A stretch of DNA of 64,000 nucleotides from Methylotenera sp. (lineage in GTDB: Bacteria; Pseudomonadota; Gammaproteobacteria; Burkholderiales; Methylophilaceae). Position numbers and translations under genes: made by a program. Positions 28,261 to 36,809 of the stretch are shown piece after piece (within the stretch, counting starts at the first letter, position 1; each line of letters begins with the position of its first letter). Location of the stretch: contig NZ_JAQSDZ010000006.1 in NCBI RefSeq assembly GCF_029946165.1, forward strand, positions 62,001-126,000, read 5' to 3'. A model generated the notes under the pieces. That model had not been told where the DNA came from and ran no database searches. It saw only the letters and a list, made by a program, of their open reading frames with translations.

Positions 28261-28336
28261 TGTAGGAGGGGCTTGCAGCCCCGAAAGCAATAGTAGATTT
28301 ATTGCACAAACTTCGCGGCTACAAGCCGCTCCTACA
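28261..28336. repeat. REP-type palindromic pair B
   Basis: TGTAGGAGGGGCTTGCAGCC paired with GGCTACAAGCCGCTCCTACA, each unit itself an imperfect palindrome. Lies 21 bases after the ntrC stop and is almost the same as pair C, including the spacer GAAAGCAATAGTAGA. Could double as a transcription stop for ntrBC. Confidence 0.87.
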
Positions 28337-28386
28337 AAAAAAGCGAATCTAAAGACATGTCAGGAGGCAATCGTAAAGGTTGTCTC

Positions 28387-28486
28387 CGTGGAATATATTT
28401 GTTGAAGCACATATATTCCACGCGAACGCCCTCGTGCCGAAATGGTCGCATACACGCTACATTCATTTTCGCGACGAGGGCGTCGC
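28387..28486. repeat. two consecutive long hairpins between REP pairs B and C
   Basis: Hairpin 1: CGTGGAATATAT and ATATATTCCACG, a perfect 12-bp stem with a 12-base loop (28387–28422). Hairpin 2: GCGAACGCCCTCGTGCCGAAATG (28422–28444) against CATTTTCGCGACGAGGGCGTCGC (28464–28486), a 23-bp stem with a few mismatches. They abut each other, so the DNA or RNA would form a tandem stem-loop structure. I do not recognise the element. Confidence 0.75.
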
Positions 28487-28496
28487 TCATACAGAA

Positions 28497-28546
28497 GACA
28501 CTTACCCATAAGATTAAAAAATTGGGTATTGAAGAATAAAAGTCAG
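28497..28546 (+). pseudogene. decayed duplicate of the ntrC 3' end
   Basis: ACACTTACCCATAAGATT onward translates to TLTHKIKKLGIEE-stop, against TLTRKIQELGIEE-stop at the true NtrC C-terminus; the DNA is roughly three-quarters identical over about 44 bases. It is followed, like ntrC itself, by a REP pair. The 60-aa ORF in the track (28357–28539) contains this tail but nothing else of NtrC, so it is a remnant, not a gene. Confidence 0.75.
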
Positions 28547-28561
28547 AGGTAGAAGAGTAAT

Positions 28562-28636
28562 TGTAGGAGGGGCTTGCAGCCCCGAAGCAATAGTAGAATT
28601 TTGCGGAAAACTTCGCGGCTACAAGCCGCTCCTACA
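28562..28636. repeat. REP-type palindromic pair C
   Basis: Near-identical copy of pair B (TGTAGGAGGGGCTTGCAGCC … GGCTACAAGCCGCTCCTACA) ending 9 bases before the stop codon of the convergent DUF6445-like gene. Both B and C follow an ntrC-tail sequence, showing they duplicated together. Confidence 0.87.
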
Positions 28637-28644
28637 TTAGGCGT

Positions 28645-29319
28645 TTAAACTTTTATGGCTTTTACTCTATTAATAGGAAATGAATCAGCTTTATTTGCGT
28701 CTATTCTATTCACAAAAAACACTTGCGCTAACCTTGAGTCTTGTGGAGTGGACCCAAAGAAGTTATTGGCAGAATGAAATATATCGCCTTCAAACAAAAT
28801 GAGGGTGTTGTAAACGTTGTTAATTCTAATTACTTCATCAAACATGCTATGAAAACTAGTATCCATAACAATTTCACCCGCTTTGAATTTTTCATCATTC
28901 TGTTCTGAAGCTCGCTTGTATTTTTCTTGTGTAAATGTAGCGTTACTTCTAAATATAGAGGTGCCCGAGTCTAACGGTGCATTTGGTGTTAAATATAGAA
29001 CGCCAGCAAATATAGTATTGTTATCAGTATGTATCACTCCGCGTTTATATTGTTCTGAAACGATTTGAAAGCTTGATGAAACCGCCCATTGCATACGATC
29101 ATGTTCAGGAATATGGAAAACTGAAATAAGCTTTTTCAGCACTTTTTCTTGTAAGGTTTTATCTAATTCGTATAAATCCCTGGTTCTACAACCGGGATAA
29201 ACATACCCCACATCCCCTTCTTCATGGCGAAATTTATATTTCTGCGCTAATGCGAATTTTCTTATCGCATCAGGATTATCATAAAAGTTTTCAATTACAG
29301 TGACAGGGTATAAATTCAT
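28645..29319 (-). CDS. DUF6445-like protein (possible 2OG-Fe(II) oxygenase fold)
   Basis: About 224 residues from ATG 29319, which has a GAG ribosome binding site; the track start 9 codons earlier is a TTG without one. The N-terminus reads MNLYPVTVIENFYDNPDAIRKFAL, typical of DUF6445 proteins. Core residues VIHTDNN (HxD), GVLYLTPNAPLDSGTSIF, and a later LILFEGDIFHSANNFFG followed by RLAQVFFVNR resemble the iron-binding H-x-D…H and 2-oxoglutarate Arg of Fe(II) dioxygenases. Substrate unknown. It stands alone between REP pair C and the porin terminator. The oxygenase assignment is inference from motif spacing. Confidence 0.65.
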   Translation of the reverse strand: MNLYPVTVIENFYDNPDAIRKFALAQKYKFRHEEGDVGYVYPGCRTRDLYELDKTLQEKVLKKLISVFHIPEHDRMQWAVSSSFQIVSEQYKRGVIHTDNNTIFAGVLYLTPNAPLDSGTSIFRSNATFTQEKYKRASEQNDEKFKAGEIVMDTSFHSMFDEVIRINNVYNTLILFEGDIFHSANNFFGSTPQDSRLAQVFFVNRIDANKADSFPINRVKAIKV

Positions 29320-29410
29320 ATTCGTTAACTCTATAGTTTTGCTCAATGGGGGCTATATTCAATCTGCATGATTATAAATCCGTATTGGAATTATATATTT
29401 TTACAACCAA

Positions 29411-29440
29411 AAAAAACGGCATCCGAAGATGCCGTTTTAA
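29411..29440 (-). terminator. intrinsic terminator of the porin gene
   Basis: Perfect 11-bp stem AAAACGGCATC/GATGCCGTTTT with a 4-base loop and a T run on the minus strand, about 45 bases after the porin stop and just before the DUF6445-like gene. Confidence 0.92.
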
Positions 29441-29481
29441 TTTATAACTTTAAATCACAACAGGGTTAACCCTGCCTTATC

Positions 29482-30735
29482 CTAGAAGAATAAGATTGCG
29501 CCTAAAGCGATAGTTTTTGATTTTCCATCAACGTTTGTACCACCAACACCACCTACGCGACCTAAAGCATTAATTTCAGATTGAGCATCTGAGTATTCAG
29601 CCACTAAGTTTAAGTGTTTTGTAAGTGGGTGGTATGCACCAACTGTCCACATACTGTTTTGGTACTCATCAAATTCACCGCTGTTACCATCTAGTGTAGA
29701 CTCACCGTATGAAACACCTAATTTAGTACCTACACCTGGAAGTGTGTATGTACCTTGAACGTACCAGTCATCTGAATCACGTGAATTACCAGCAGCATCA
29801 AAACCGTCACGTAATAGGACTGTTGTACCTGTACCTTCACCTTGACCGTAGTAGCCAGTTAAACCAAAACCAGCTACGTTTACTGTAGCACCCATATCCC
29901 ATGCATTAGCACGATCATTACCTAAAGCGCTATTGAATTCGACTTTTTGTGATAAACCAGAAACCCAAACTTTACCTGCAAAATCACCTGCCCATGCGTA
30001 TGAAGCTTTACCTTCAAATGCTGGTGAAGAACCACCACGGCCTGTGCCAATAGCACTACCAAATGGGTTAGAAGCACTTTGCACACCAGATACGCCAGCA
30101 GAATCACCTGCGGCTATTGCATTCCAAGCTTGAGTAACACCAGCTGTGAAGCTAAAGCCGTTCCAGTTTGGTGATGAGTAAGCAACTTGTGATTTCCAGT
30201 CAGCGTACATGAAACCAGTACCAATACGACCTAGCGTAGTTGTGTTACCAGCTAAACCACCAGCAGCAGAACCAACACCTAACAATGTCATGTCGTTTAA
30301 GATAGCATCAGAAGCGTAAATACCTAGATCTTTACCTAACTTGATAGAACCCCATGAAGCATCACCAAAAGTTAAGAATGCTTGACGGTTTTCTTGGTTA
30401 GCGCCCTGAATACCAGAATTCTTTGTTGATGCACCTGGGTTGATGCTGATTGTGAAAGCAACATCTAAATCGTTTTGACGTGTTTTACCAGAAACTGATA
30501 GGTAGTTTGGTAACAATCCTGTAGTAATGTTTGATTCTGTTTTATCACCAGTAGAATTTACACCACCAATAACAGTTACAGCATCACCACTAGTACGTGT
30601 TGATGTGTAGTAAGCGTTTACAACGCCACCAATGTCTAATGTCCAATCGCCAGCTGGAATCATGATACCAGCTGAAGCGTTTGATGCTGCAGCTAATAGA
30701 GCTGAAGCAACTGCTAATTTAATTGTGTTATTCAT
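29482..30735 (-). CDS. outer-membrane porin (Gram-negative general porin type)
   Basis: 417 residues with a signal peptide (MNNTIKLAVASALLAAASNASA) and a mature beta-barrel sequence rich in Gly, Asn and alternating hydrophobics. Conserved porin features: VNAYYTSTRTSG near the N-terminus, RQAFLTFGDASWGSIKLGKDLGIYASDAILND (the strand leading into constriction loop 3), and a C-terminal strand ending in aromatic Phe (IALGAILFF), as needed for BAM recognition. Strong AGGAG ribosome binding site. Monocistronic with its own terminator. Codon use is clearly biased, which suggests high expression. Transport specificity cannot be told. Confidence 0.9.
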   Translation of the reverse strand: MNNTIKLAVASALLAAASNASAGIMIPAGDWTLDIGGVVNAYYTSTRTSGDAVTVIGGVNSTGDKTESNITTGLLPNYLSVSGKTRQNDLDVAFTISINPGASTKNSGIQGANQENRQAFLTFGDASWGSIKLGKDLGIYASDAILNDMTLLGVGSAAGGLAGNTTTLGRIGTGFMYADWKSQVAYSSPNWNGFSFTAGVTQAWNAIAAGDSAGVSGVQSASNPFGSAIGTGRGGSSPAFEGKASYAWAGDFAGKVWVSGLSQKVEFNSALGNDRANAWDMGATVNVAGFGLTGYYGQGEGTGTTVLLRDGFDAAGNSRDSDDWYVQGTYTLPGVGTKLGVSYGESTLDGNSGEFDEYQNSMWTVGAYHPLTKHLNLVAEYSDAQSEINALGRVGGVGGTNVDGKSKTIALGAILFF

Positions 30736-30783
30736 ATGAATCTCCTAATTATGTATTGCTATTTTTATAACTAAATAACCTCA

Positions 30784-30813
30784 CTATTATCTAGTCATGG
30801 TGACTTGAGACAA
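30784..30813 (-). promoter_or_regulatory. possible sigma-70 promoter of the porin gene
   Basis: On the minus strand TTGTCT and TAATAG are 18 bases apart, about 50 bases before the porin ATG. Hexamers match four of six consensus positions each; position is right but the match is modest. Confidence 0.35.
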
Positions 30814-30959
30814 CAGCGAAAGAGTTTGCAAACTCTCTCAATGAAAATCATTAAGAAGGTGAATGAGAGTATGCCTAAACCATTTAGGCTAAACAACTAA
30901 ATATTGGTGTTTCTGTCACATTTGTTTACATTTGTTGTAAATTTGCAACATTTGGGATT

Positions 30960-31063
30960 GTAGTAGGGGCTTGTCGCCCCGAAAGCAGTAGTGAAAATTG
31001 TACAAAGCATTCGCGGCTGCAAGCCGCTCCTACCATATGTAGGAGCGGCTTGCAGCCGCGAAG
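30960..31063. repeat. REP-type cluster D (inverted pair plus a third unit)
   Basis: GTAGTAGGGGCTTGTCGCCCCGAA faces TTCGCGGCTGCAAGCCGCTCCTAC, followed 4 bases later by a third unit TGTAGGAGCGGCTTGCAGCC. The cluster ends 6 bases before the dgt stop codon. The remaining 224 bases towards the porin hold the porin promoter and AT-rich sequence. Confidence 0.87.
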
Positions 31064-31068
31064 ATATA

Positions 31069-32193
31069 TTACAAATACTCTTCAACTGTAAATAGTTTAC
31101 GATGCTCTCTAATTGCAAAGCGATCTGTCATCCCTGCAATGTAGTCCGCTACGGCACGGGCTTTGTCAGTTTCTGCAGATACTTGAAATTCATTGGGTAG
31201 TAGCCCAGTATTTTCAAAAAAAGCTTCAAAAAGCTCACGTACGATGCGTGCCGCTTTTGCACTCATGCGGTTAACTTTGTAGTGGTGATATAAGTTTTTG
31301 CGTAAAAACTGTTTAAGTTTTTGGTTTTGCTCTGCCACCTGACTACTAAAACTAATTAGCTGAGGTAGTTGTCGGATATCACTAATACTTTTAGCATTTG
31401 ATTGCGCTATATTTTGCGCGCTGTGTGTACATAGATCGACCATTAAGGTGTTGATCATGCGACGTACTGTTTCGTGTATGAGTCGCTTTTGCTCTAATTT
31501 TGGATATTTAGCTTTAACTATTGCTAAGTTATTGGCAAACAATTCAACTTTTGCAAGTTGATCTACGGTAATTAAGCCGGAACGCAATCCATCGTCAATA
31601 TCGTGGTTGTTATAGGCGATTTCATCGGCAAAGTTAGTGAGCTGTGCCTCTAAACTTGGACTAGTTTTATCTAAAAAGCGCTGACCAACGTCGCCCAATA
31701 GCTTTGCATTTTTGATTGAGCAATGTTTGAGTATGCCTTCTCGCACTTCAAATGTAAGGTTTAGACCATCAAATTCTGCGTAGCGCTGTTCTAGCTTTTC
31801 AACCACTCTTAATGATTGTAAGTTATGTTCAAAGCCGCCAAAGTCACGCATGCAAGCATTCAGTGCGTCTTGCCCTGCGTGACCAAATGGCGTGTGGCCT
31901 AAATCATGCGCTAATGCGATTGCTTCAGTTAAGTCTTCATGCAGATTTAGTGTTCGTGCAATACCGCGCGCCATTTGCGCTACTTCTAAACTATGCGTTA
32001 ACCGTGTACGGAATAAATCGCCTTCATGATTCACAAAGACCTGCGTTTTGTATTCTAGCCGACGGAAAGCAGTGGAATGAATGATACGATCACGGTCACG
32101 CTGAAAAGCGTTGCGCGTTTCAGAGGCGGGCTCGTCAAAATGACGCCCTATTGTTTCTTCTGGTTTTGCAGCATAAGGCGCAAGGTTATTCAT
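31069..32193 (-). CDS. dgt: dGTPase-like HD-domain triphosphohydrolase
   Basis: 374 residues, the shorter dGTPase-like class. HD-superfamily metal site: [17 protein letters not shown] and [18 protein letters not shown], with further conserved [17 protein letters not shown]. Family members hydrolyse dNTPs to the nucleoside plus triphosphate; the short class is often annotated only as dGTPase-like, so exact substrate is uncertain. The N-terminal [17 protein letters not shown] block is the usual start of this group. It lies 46 bases downstream of aroB on the same strand, a common arrangement in betaproteobacteria. Confidence 0.9.
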   Translation of the reverse strand: MNNLAPYAAKPEETIGRHFDEPASETRNAFQRDRDRIIHSTAFRRLEYKTQVFVNHEGDLFRTRLTHSLEVAQMARGIARTLNLHEDLTEAIALAHDLGHTPFGHAGQDALNACMRDFGGFEHNLQSLRVVEKLEQRYAEFDGLNLTFEVREGILKHCSIKNAKLLGDVGQRFLDKTSPSLEAQLTNFADEIAYNNHDIDDGLRSGLITVDQLAKVELFANNLAIVKAKYPKLEQKRLIHETVRRMINTLMVDLCTHSAQNIAQSNAKSISDIRQLPQLISFSSQVAEQNQKLKQFLRKNLYHHYKVNRMSAKAARIVRELFEAFFENTGLLPNEFQVSAETDKARAVADYIAGMTDRFAIREHRKLFTVEEYL

Positions 32194-32239
32194 TAGGGTT
32201 AATATTTTCCAATTTTTAACATTAATTTTCTCTAATACT

Positions 32240-33313
32240 TTATATCGCCAATGTCTCTTCTAGCTTTTCTGCATCATAGTCACTAGTGATAACTGACTTA
32301 CCAATGCCTTGCTGCAATATCAATCTAATTTTGCCATTTTCTACTTTTTTATCTAATGACATTAAATCTAAATACTTTTCCACACCTAAGCTTGGCGGTA
32401 TTATCGGTAAGTTTGCTGCTTCAAAACTATTCTTAATCCTTGTCACTTCAAGTTCATTTAACCAGCCCATACGTTTTGATAAGTCCGCCGCCATGACCGT
32501 GCCTGCGGCAACTGCCTCACCATGTAGCCAAACACCATAGCCCATTGCATTTTCAATGGCGTGCCCAAAAGTATGACCTAAATTTAACAGGGCACGCTCA
32601 CCTTGCTCATGCTCGTCTTTAGCGACGACATCTGCTTTATTTTGACATGAATGGTAAATTGCATAACTGAGCACTTGTTCATCCAATTGCATCAAACTTG
32701 TCATATTAATTTCTAGCCAATCAAAGAAATCAGCATCGCGAATTAAGCCATATTTGATTATTTCAGCAACTCCAGCAGAAAATTCTCTTGGCGGTAGTGT
32801 TTGTAGTGTATCAATATCAGCCAAAACCAATTGCGGCTGATAAAAGGCACCTATCATATTTTTACCCAGCGGGTGATTAATGCCAGTTTTGCCTCCTACA
32901 GATGAATCTACTTGAGATAGCAAAGTAGTAGGCACTTGAATAAAAGGCACACCGCGTAGATAGGTAGCAGCAGCATAACCAGTTAAATCACCAATCACGC
33001 CACCACCTAACGCAATTAATGTTGTATTGCGTTCACAACGATTTTTTAGTAAGGCATCATAAATGACATTGAGCGTTTCAGAATTTTTATAGGCTTCACC
33101 GTCAGGTAATATAATTGAAATAACGGTGACACCAGCAGCTTGCAAACTATGACTCAACTGCTCCAAATACAATGGAGCAACTGTTGTATTAGTGACAATC
33201 GCAACATGCTTGCGCTTAAGATGGGGCAATATTAAGCTTGCATCAGCAAGCAGATTGCGCCCTATATGTATTGGGTAACTTCTATTAGCCAGCTCTACTT
33301 TAAGTGTTTGCAT
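32240..33313 (-). CDS. aroB: 3-dehydroquinate synthase
   Basis: 357 residues. Converts DAHP to 3-dehydroquinate using NAD+ and a divalent metal. Motifs: [60 protein letters not shown], the metal ligands in [18 protein letters not shown] and GEAVAAG. Follows aroK by about 40 bases; part of the pil–aroK–aroB–dgt run. Confidence 0.98.
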   Translation of the reverse strand: MQTLKVELANRSYPIHIGRNLLADASLILPHLKRKHVAIVTNTTVAPLYLEQLSHSLQAAGVTVISIILPDGEAYKNSETLNVIYDALLKNRCERNTTLIALGGGVIGDLTGYAAATYLRGVPFIQVPTTLLSQVDSSVGGKTGINHPLGKNMIGAFYQPQLVLADIDTLQTLPPREFSAGVAEIIKYGLIRDADFFDWLEINMTSLMQLDEQVLSYAIYHSCQNKADVVAKDEHEQGERALLNLGHTFGHAIENAMGYGVWLHGEAVAAGTVMAADLSKRMGWLNELEVTRIKNSFEAANLPIIPPSLGVEKYLDLMSLDKKVENGKIRLILQQGIGKSVITSDYDAEKLEETLAI

Positions 33314-33355
33314 TTTATTTCTGTTGTATAGATAAATTAAATTTCATATTAACTG

Positions 33356-33907
33356 TTAAATGTTTACATTTACAGCTTCTTTATCACGGGCTTCTTTTAT
33401 CAATTGTTCAATATCGCTAGTTATTTCATTTGCAGATTGCGCACCTGTATCAACGATGCAATCTGCTAATGCAGTGTATATTGGGTCTCGATCAATATAA
33501 AGTTGCTCCAACTTCTGCTTAATATTACCCCCTTGAAGCAAAGGACGAGACTTATCATTACGAGTTCTAAGCCATAAGTCATGCACATTTGCACGCAAAT
33601 AGACAATTTTGCCATTATTTTTTAGAATCTCACGGTTTTCTGGAAGTAATACCGCGCCCCCACCTGTAGCCAATACTATATTTTCTAATTGGCATAACTC
33701 TTCTAACGCGGCAGTCTCACGCTTTCGGAATCCATCAACACCTTCTAATTCAAATATAAGTGGGATTTTAACGCCAGTTTTACGTTCAATTTCATGATCT
33801 GTATCGTAAAAGATCATACCCAATTGTTTAGCAATTAACCTGCCGATAGTAGTTTTACCTGCTCCCATCAGCCCTATAAAATAGATATTGTTTGATTTAA
33901 TCGCCAT
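33356..33907 (-). CDS. aroK: shikimate kinase
   Basis: About 183 residues. Phosphorylates shikimate at the 3-hydroxyl. Walker A GLMGAGKTTIGRLIAKQL; the shikimate-binding DTDHEIE block and FRKRETAALEEL; LATGGGAVL as the Walker B-like GGG motif; lid region RNDKSRPLL. ATG 33907 has a GGTGG ribosome binding site; the track's first Met (33919) lies four codons upstream. The start is only about 20–30 bases past a strong hairpin-plus-T-run, so its transcript is either read-through from pilQ or made from a promoter within or just after that hairpin. Confidence 0.95.
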   Translation of the reverse strand: MAIKSNNIYFIGLMGAGKTTIGRLIAKQLGMIFYDTDHEIERKTGVKIPLIFELEGVDGFRKRETAALEELCQLENIVLATGGGAVLLPENREILKNNGKIVYLRANVHDLWLRTRNDKSRPLLQGGNIKQKLEQLYIDRDPIYTALADCIVDTGAQSANEITSDIEQLIKEARDKEAVNVNI

Positions 33908-33922
33908 TACTGCCACCATTAT

Positions 33923-33960
33923 GCATAAAAAATGCCCATCAAAGTTATGATGGGCATTTT
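33923..33960 (-). terminator. terminator or attenuator between pilQ and aroK
   Basis: AAAATGCCCATCA and TGATGGGCATTTT form a perfect 13-bp stem with a 6-base loop, followed on the minus strand by a T run. It follows the pilQ stop by about 70 bases and ends about 10–20 bases before aroK. Confidence 0.88.
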
Positions 33961-34027
33961 AAGGCAATCTTGAGTTTCTGTCAGGTTAAGCTTAGTTTAT
34001 ATAACCGCAGAATTCAAAGTTATCCAA

Positions 34028-36202
34028 TTACTGTAAGTTCAAGCTATCATCCATGATTCTTGGTGTAATGAATATTAGCAACTCTTGTTTATCATTTTGT
34101 GAACTTTTACGTTTGAATAAATTACCCATAATTGGCAAGTCTCCAAAGAACGGTACTTTTTCTACATCATTACGCACTGTTTGTTCGAAAATACCGCCTA
34201 ACACTGCCGTTTCACCATTTCCAACAAGAACCTGAGTATTAATGTTTTGCGTTTCAATTGAAGGCACGCCACTGAATACCTGTCCAACACGATCTTTCTT
34301 AACATCCAGCTCCATGATGATTTTATCGTCTGGCGTAATTTGCGGCGTTACTTCTAAACTCAATACAGCAGACTTAAATGATACTGTCGCAGCTCCACTA
34401 CTACTTGCTTCTAGATATGGAATCTCCGTACCTGCCGCAATTTTAGCTTTATGCTGGTTCGCTGTTGTCACGCGAGGGCTAGATACAATTTTACCTCGCC
34501 CATCAGACTCCATTGCGGTTAATTCCATATTTAACAATAAACCAGCTGCTACATTATAAATACTATAGGCTAAAGAACCAGTTGCATTTGCGACAGCTAA
34601 ATTCGACATTAAATCTGGTTGACCATCCGAACTAGTAAGTATAGAACCATCCGTTAGGTTGGTTTGAATAGCACCATTATGTGTACCTTGTGTAATTCTT
34701 GCTGGCGTTGTTGCAGTTGCTGCCGTAACTGCTGTAGGCCTATTACCTAATGATCCACTTATAGTGTTAGCGGTATTTCCTGATCTTCCATATTGAGTAA
34801 TACCAAGTCTAGCACCCAAAGCCTTGCTATATTTATCGTCAGCAATCACTAATCTAGATTCGATCATCACTTGCTTAACTGGAACATCTACCTTACTGAT
34901 TATTGCCTGTACTTGCTCCAAATATTTAGGAGTATCTTGAACGAACACAGTATTGGTGCGAACATCTAATACCGCACTTCCACGTTTAGACAAAATTTTC
35001 TGTTTTGGATCACTTAATATACTTTTAAGCGATTCTGCTTTCATATATTTTAAAGTGAATACTTCAGTCCTAACGGACTCTAAATCATCTATTTGTTGCG
35101 CAGCCTCAAGCACTTGTTTCTCTTTAGCTGCAACTTCTTCAGCAGGTGCAATTAAAATAACATTGCCTGTTTTGCGCATTGATAAGCCTTTGCTTTGTAT
35201 AATAATATCCAAAGCCTGATCCCAAGGCACATCTTTTAGCCGTAAGGTTAAATTACCAGTGACCGTATCACTTGTAATAATATTCAAACCCGTAAAGTCA
35301 GCGATCACTTGCAGTACAGAACGGACTTCAATATTTTGGAAATTTAAGGAAAGTTTCTCACCTGCATAACCAGGTTTCGATCCGCGTACTAGTTTGTTTG
35401 GATCTTCAACTACTTGGCGCACATCAATAATGAATTTTTTGTCTGCCTGATAGGCTGATTGCTCCCAATTACCTTTAGGCTCAATGATCATTTGCCCATT
35501 TTTACCCTGCTTCATTGTGTCAACATAAATGACTGGTGTATTAAAATTGGTCACATTTAATCTGCGTTGCAGGTTCGCTGGAACATCAGTATTAAGGAAG
35601 TCGACAACAATTGTTTTACCTTTTTGCTTAATATTAATACCTGCTGAAGCAGATGATAAATCTACGATGATACGACCCTCACCATTTCTACCACGTGCAA
35701 AATCAACATTATTAATTGCAAATTGTTGTTGACCCATCACCGGCTCGGCAAATTTTGTTTCCACCCCTACATTTGCATTTGATTCATTGGCTTGCAACAT
35801 TATTGTTACATCGTTACCATCAACAGTAGTGTTATAAGCTACATTCTTAGAAAGATTTAATACTATGCGAGTACGTTCCTTAGCTTGCGCAAGCGTGACA
35901 CTTTTAAGGGAGCCTTGATCTGCTTGAATATTGGTTTTATTAGTGCCATTTGCAATACCGGGAAAGTCTAAAGCTATACGTGCAGGACTATTTAATGTAA
36001 ACCCTGCAGGTGCATTTTTTAGTGGTAATGTGGTTTTTATATGAATGGCAACTCTACCACCAGGCAAAGACGAAAAATCTACGCTTTCTATTTTATTTTT
36101 AAGCGCAGATTGCTCTTCAGCGTATGATAAATTTGAAATTATTGTTAACCCTAACAGTAAAAAGACCTGCAAGAATTTATCTAACCATGTGTTGTTTTTC
36201 AT
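34028..36202 (-). CDS. pilQ: type IV pilus secretin PilQ
   Basis: 724 residues. Forms the outer-membrane channel for the pilus. Signal peptide (FLLLGLTIISNLSYA), AMIN-type domains (VDFSSLPGGRVAIHI; INNVDFARGRNGEGRIIVDLS), an STN/N0 domain (KLSLNFQNIEVRSVLQVIADFTGLNI), N1 repeat (VRTEVFTLKYMKAESL) and the C-terminal secretin domain with the signature VGNGETAVLGGIFE and DLPIMGNLF. Last gene of pilMNOPQ; begins about 55 bases after pilP. Followed by a strong hairpin before aroK. Confidence 0.97.
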   Translation of the reverse strand: MKNNTWLDKFLQVFLLLGLTIISNLSYAEEQSALKNKIESVDFSSLPGGRVAIHIKTTLPLKNAPAGFTLNSPARIALDFPGIANGTNKTNIQADQGSLKSVTLAQAKERTRIVLNLSKNVAYNTTVDGNDVTIMLQANESNANVGVETKFAEPVMGQQQFAINNVDFARGRNGEGRIIVDLSSASAGINIKQKGKTIVVDFLNTDVPANLQRRLNVTNFNTPVIYVDTMKQGKNGQMIIEPKGNWEQSAYQADKKFIIDVRQVVEDPNKLVRGSKPGYAGEKLSLNFQNIEVRSVLQVIADFTGLNIITSDTVTGNLTLRLKDVPWDQALDIIIQSKGLSMRKTGNVILIAPAEEVAAKEKQVLEAAQQIDDLESVRTEVFTLKYMKAESLKSILSDPKQKILSKRGSAVLDVRTNTVFVQDTPKYLEQVQAIISKVDVPVKQVMIESRLVIADDKYSKALGARLGITQYGRSGNTANTISGSLGNRPTAVTAATATTPARITQGTHNGAIQTNLTDGSILTSSDGQPDLMSNLAVANATGSLAYSIYNVAAGLLLNMELTAMESDGRGKIVSSPRVTTANQHKAKIAAGTEIPYLEASSSGAATVSFKSAVLSLEVTPQITPDDKIIMELDVKKDRVGQVFSGVPSIETQNINTQVLVGNGETAVLGGIFEQTVRNDVEKVPFFGDLPIMGNLFKRKSSQNDKQELLIFITPRIMDDSLNLQ

Positions 36203-36257
36203 TGTTTCACCTTAAATTACCAATTACTTTAAATAGGGGTTTCTACTAAGTCGCAAA

Positions 36258-36809
36258 CTACTCTTGCAATGGCAAATTAGAAACTCGCTCTATCCAATCC
36301 CCTGAAAGATCATCTTGCACAATCTCTTTTAACTCCACTTCACTATCTGTAATTTTTGTAACCATGCCGTAATTTTGGCCTACATAATTACCTATTTTAA
36401 CTTGCTGTACACCATTATCTGGTGTTAACAATAACGCATAAGTGAGCTTAACTTTAGATAATTGACCCACGTATTTAACGCTTTCTAATGGATATGCTTC
36501 CATAGGCTCTCTGGGTCTATTCATATTAGGTTGTAAAACACTATTATTATTTGAGGCCTTACGTGCACGGAATGGGTCAGTTAGTTTGCCGTCTGCATTA
36601 TATTGCAGTGCTAGATATGGCTTTACTTCAGGAAGAGGTTTGATTTTAGGATGCATGGTATTTGCAGCATTTTTAATAAAGCTATCCAAATCATCCCCAC
36701 CATCTCCGTTACAAGCAACCAAACTCATTGCTAACAAACCTATTAATGAGGCTTTTACTAGCATCTTATGGGCGGATGGTCGTTTAAACCGAAAATTCAA
36801 TGAATTCAT
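36258..36809 (-). CDS. pilP: type IV pilus inner-membrane lipoprotein PilP
   Basis: 183 residues. Lipobox LAMSLVAC places a lipidated Cys about residue 33; the globular C-terminal beta domain reads ESVKYVGQLSKVKLTYALLLTPDNGVQQVKIGNYVGQNYGMVTKI, the HR domain that contacts PilQ. Directly abuts the pilO stop with no gap. Bridges PilN/PilO to the secretin. Confidence 0.95.
   Translation of the reverse strand: MNSLNFRFKRPSAHKMLVKASLIGLLAMSLVACNGDGGDDLDSFIKNAANTMHPKIKPLPEVKPYLALQYNADGKLTDPFRARKASNNNSVLQPNMNRPREPMEAYPLESVKYVGQLSKVKLTYALLLTPDNGVQQVKIGNYVGQNYGMVTKITDSEVELKEIVQDDLSGDWIERVSNLPLQE

Noticed and set aside
28357-28539. 60-aa plus-strand ORF between the REP pairs
   Set aside because: Its middle is hairpin DNA and its end is a decayed copy of the ntrC tail; no ribosome binding site and no protein family.
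25404-31063. CRISPR array made of the regularly repeated GTAGGAG units
   Set aside because: Units are inverted pairs at scattered sites with no uniform spacers and no cas genes.
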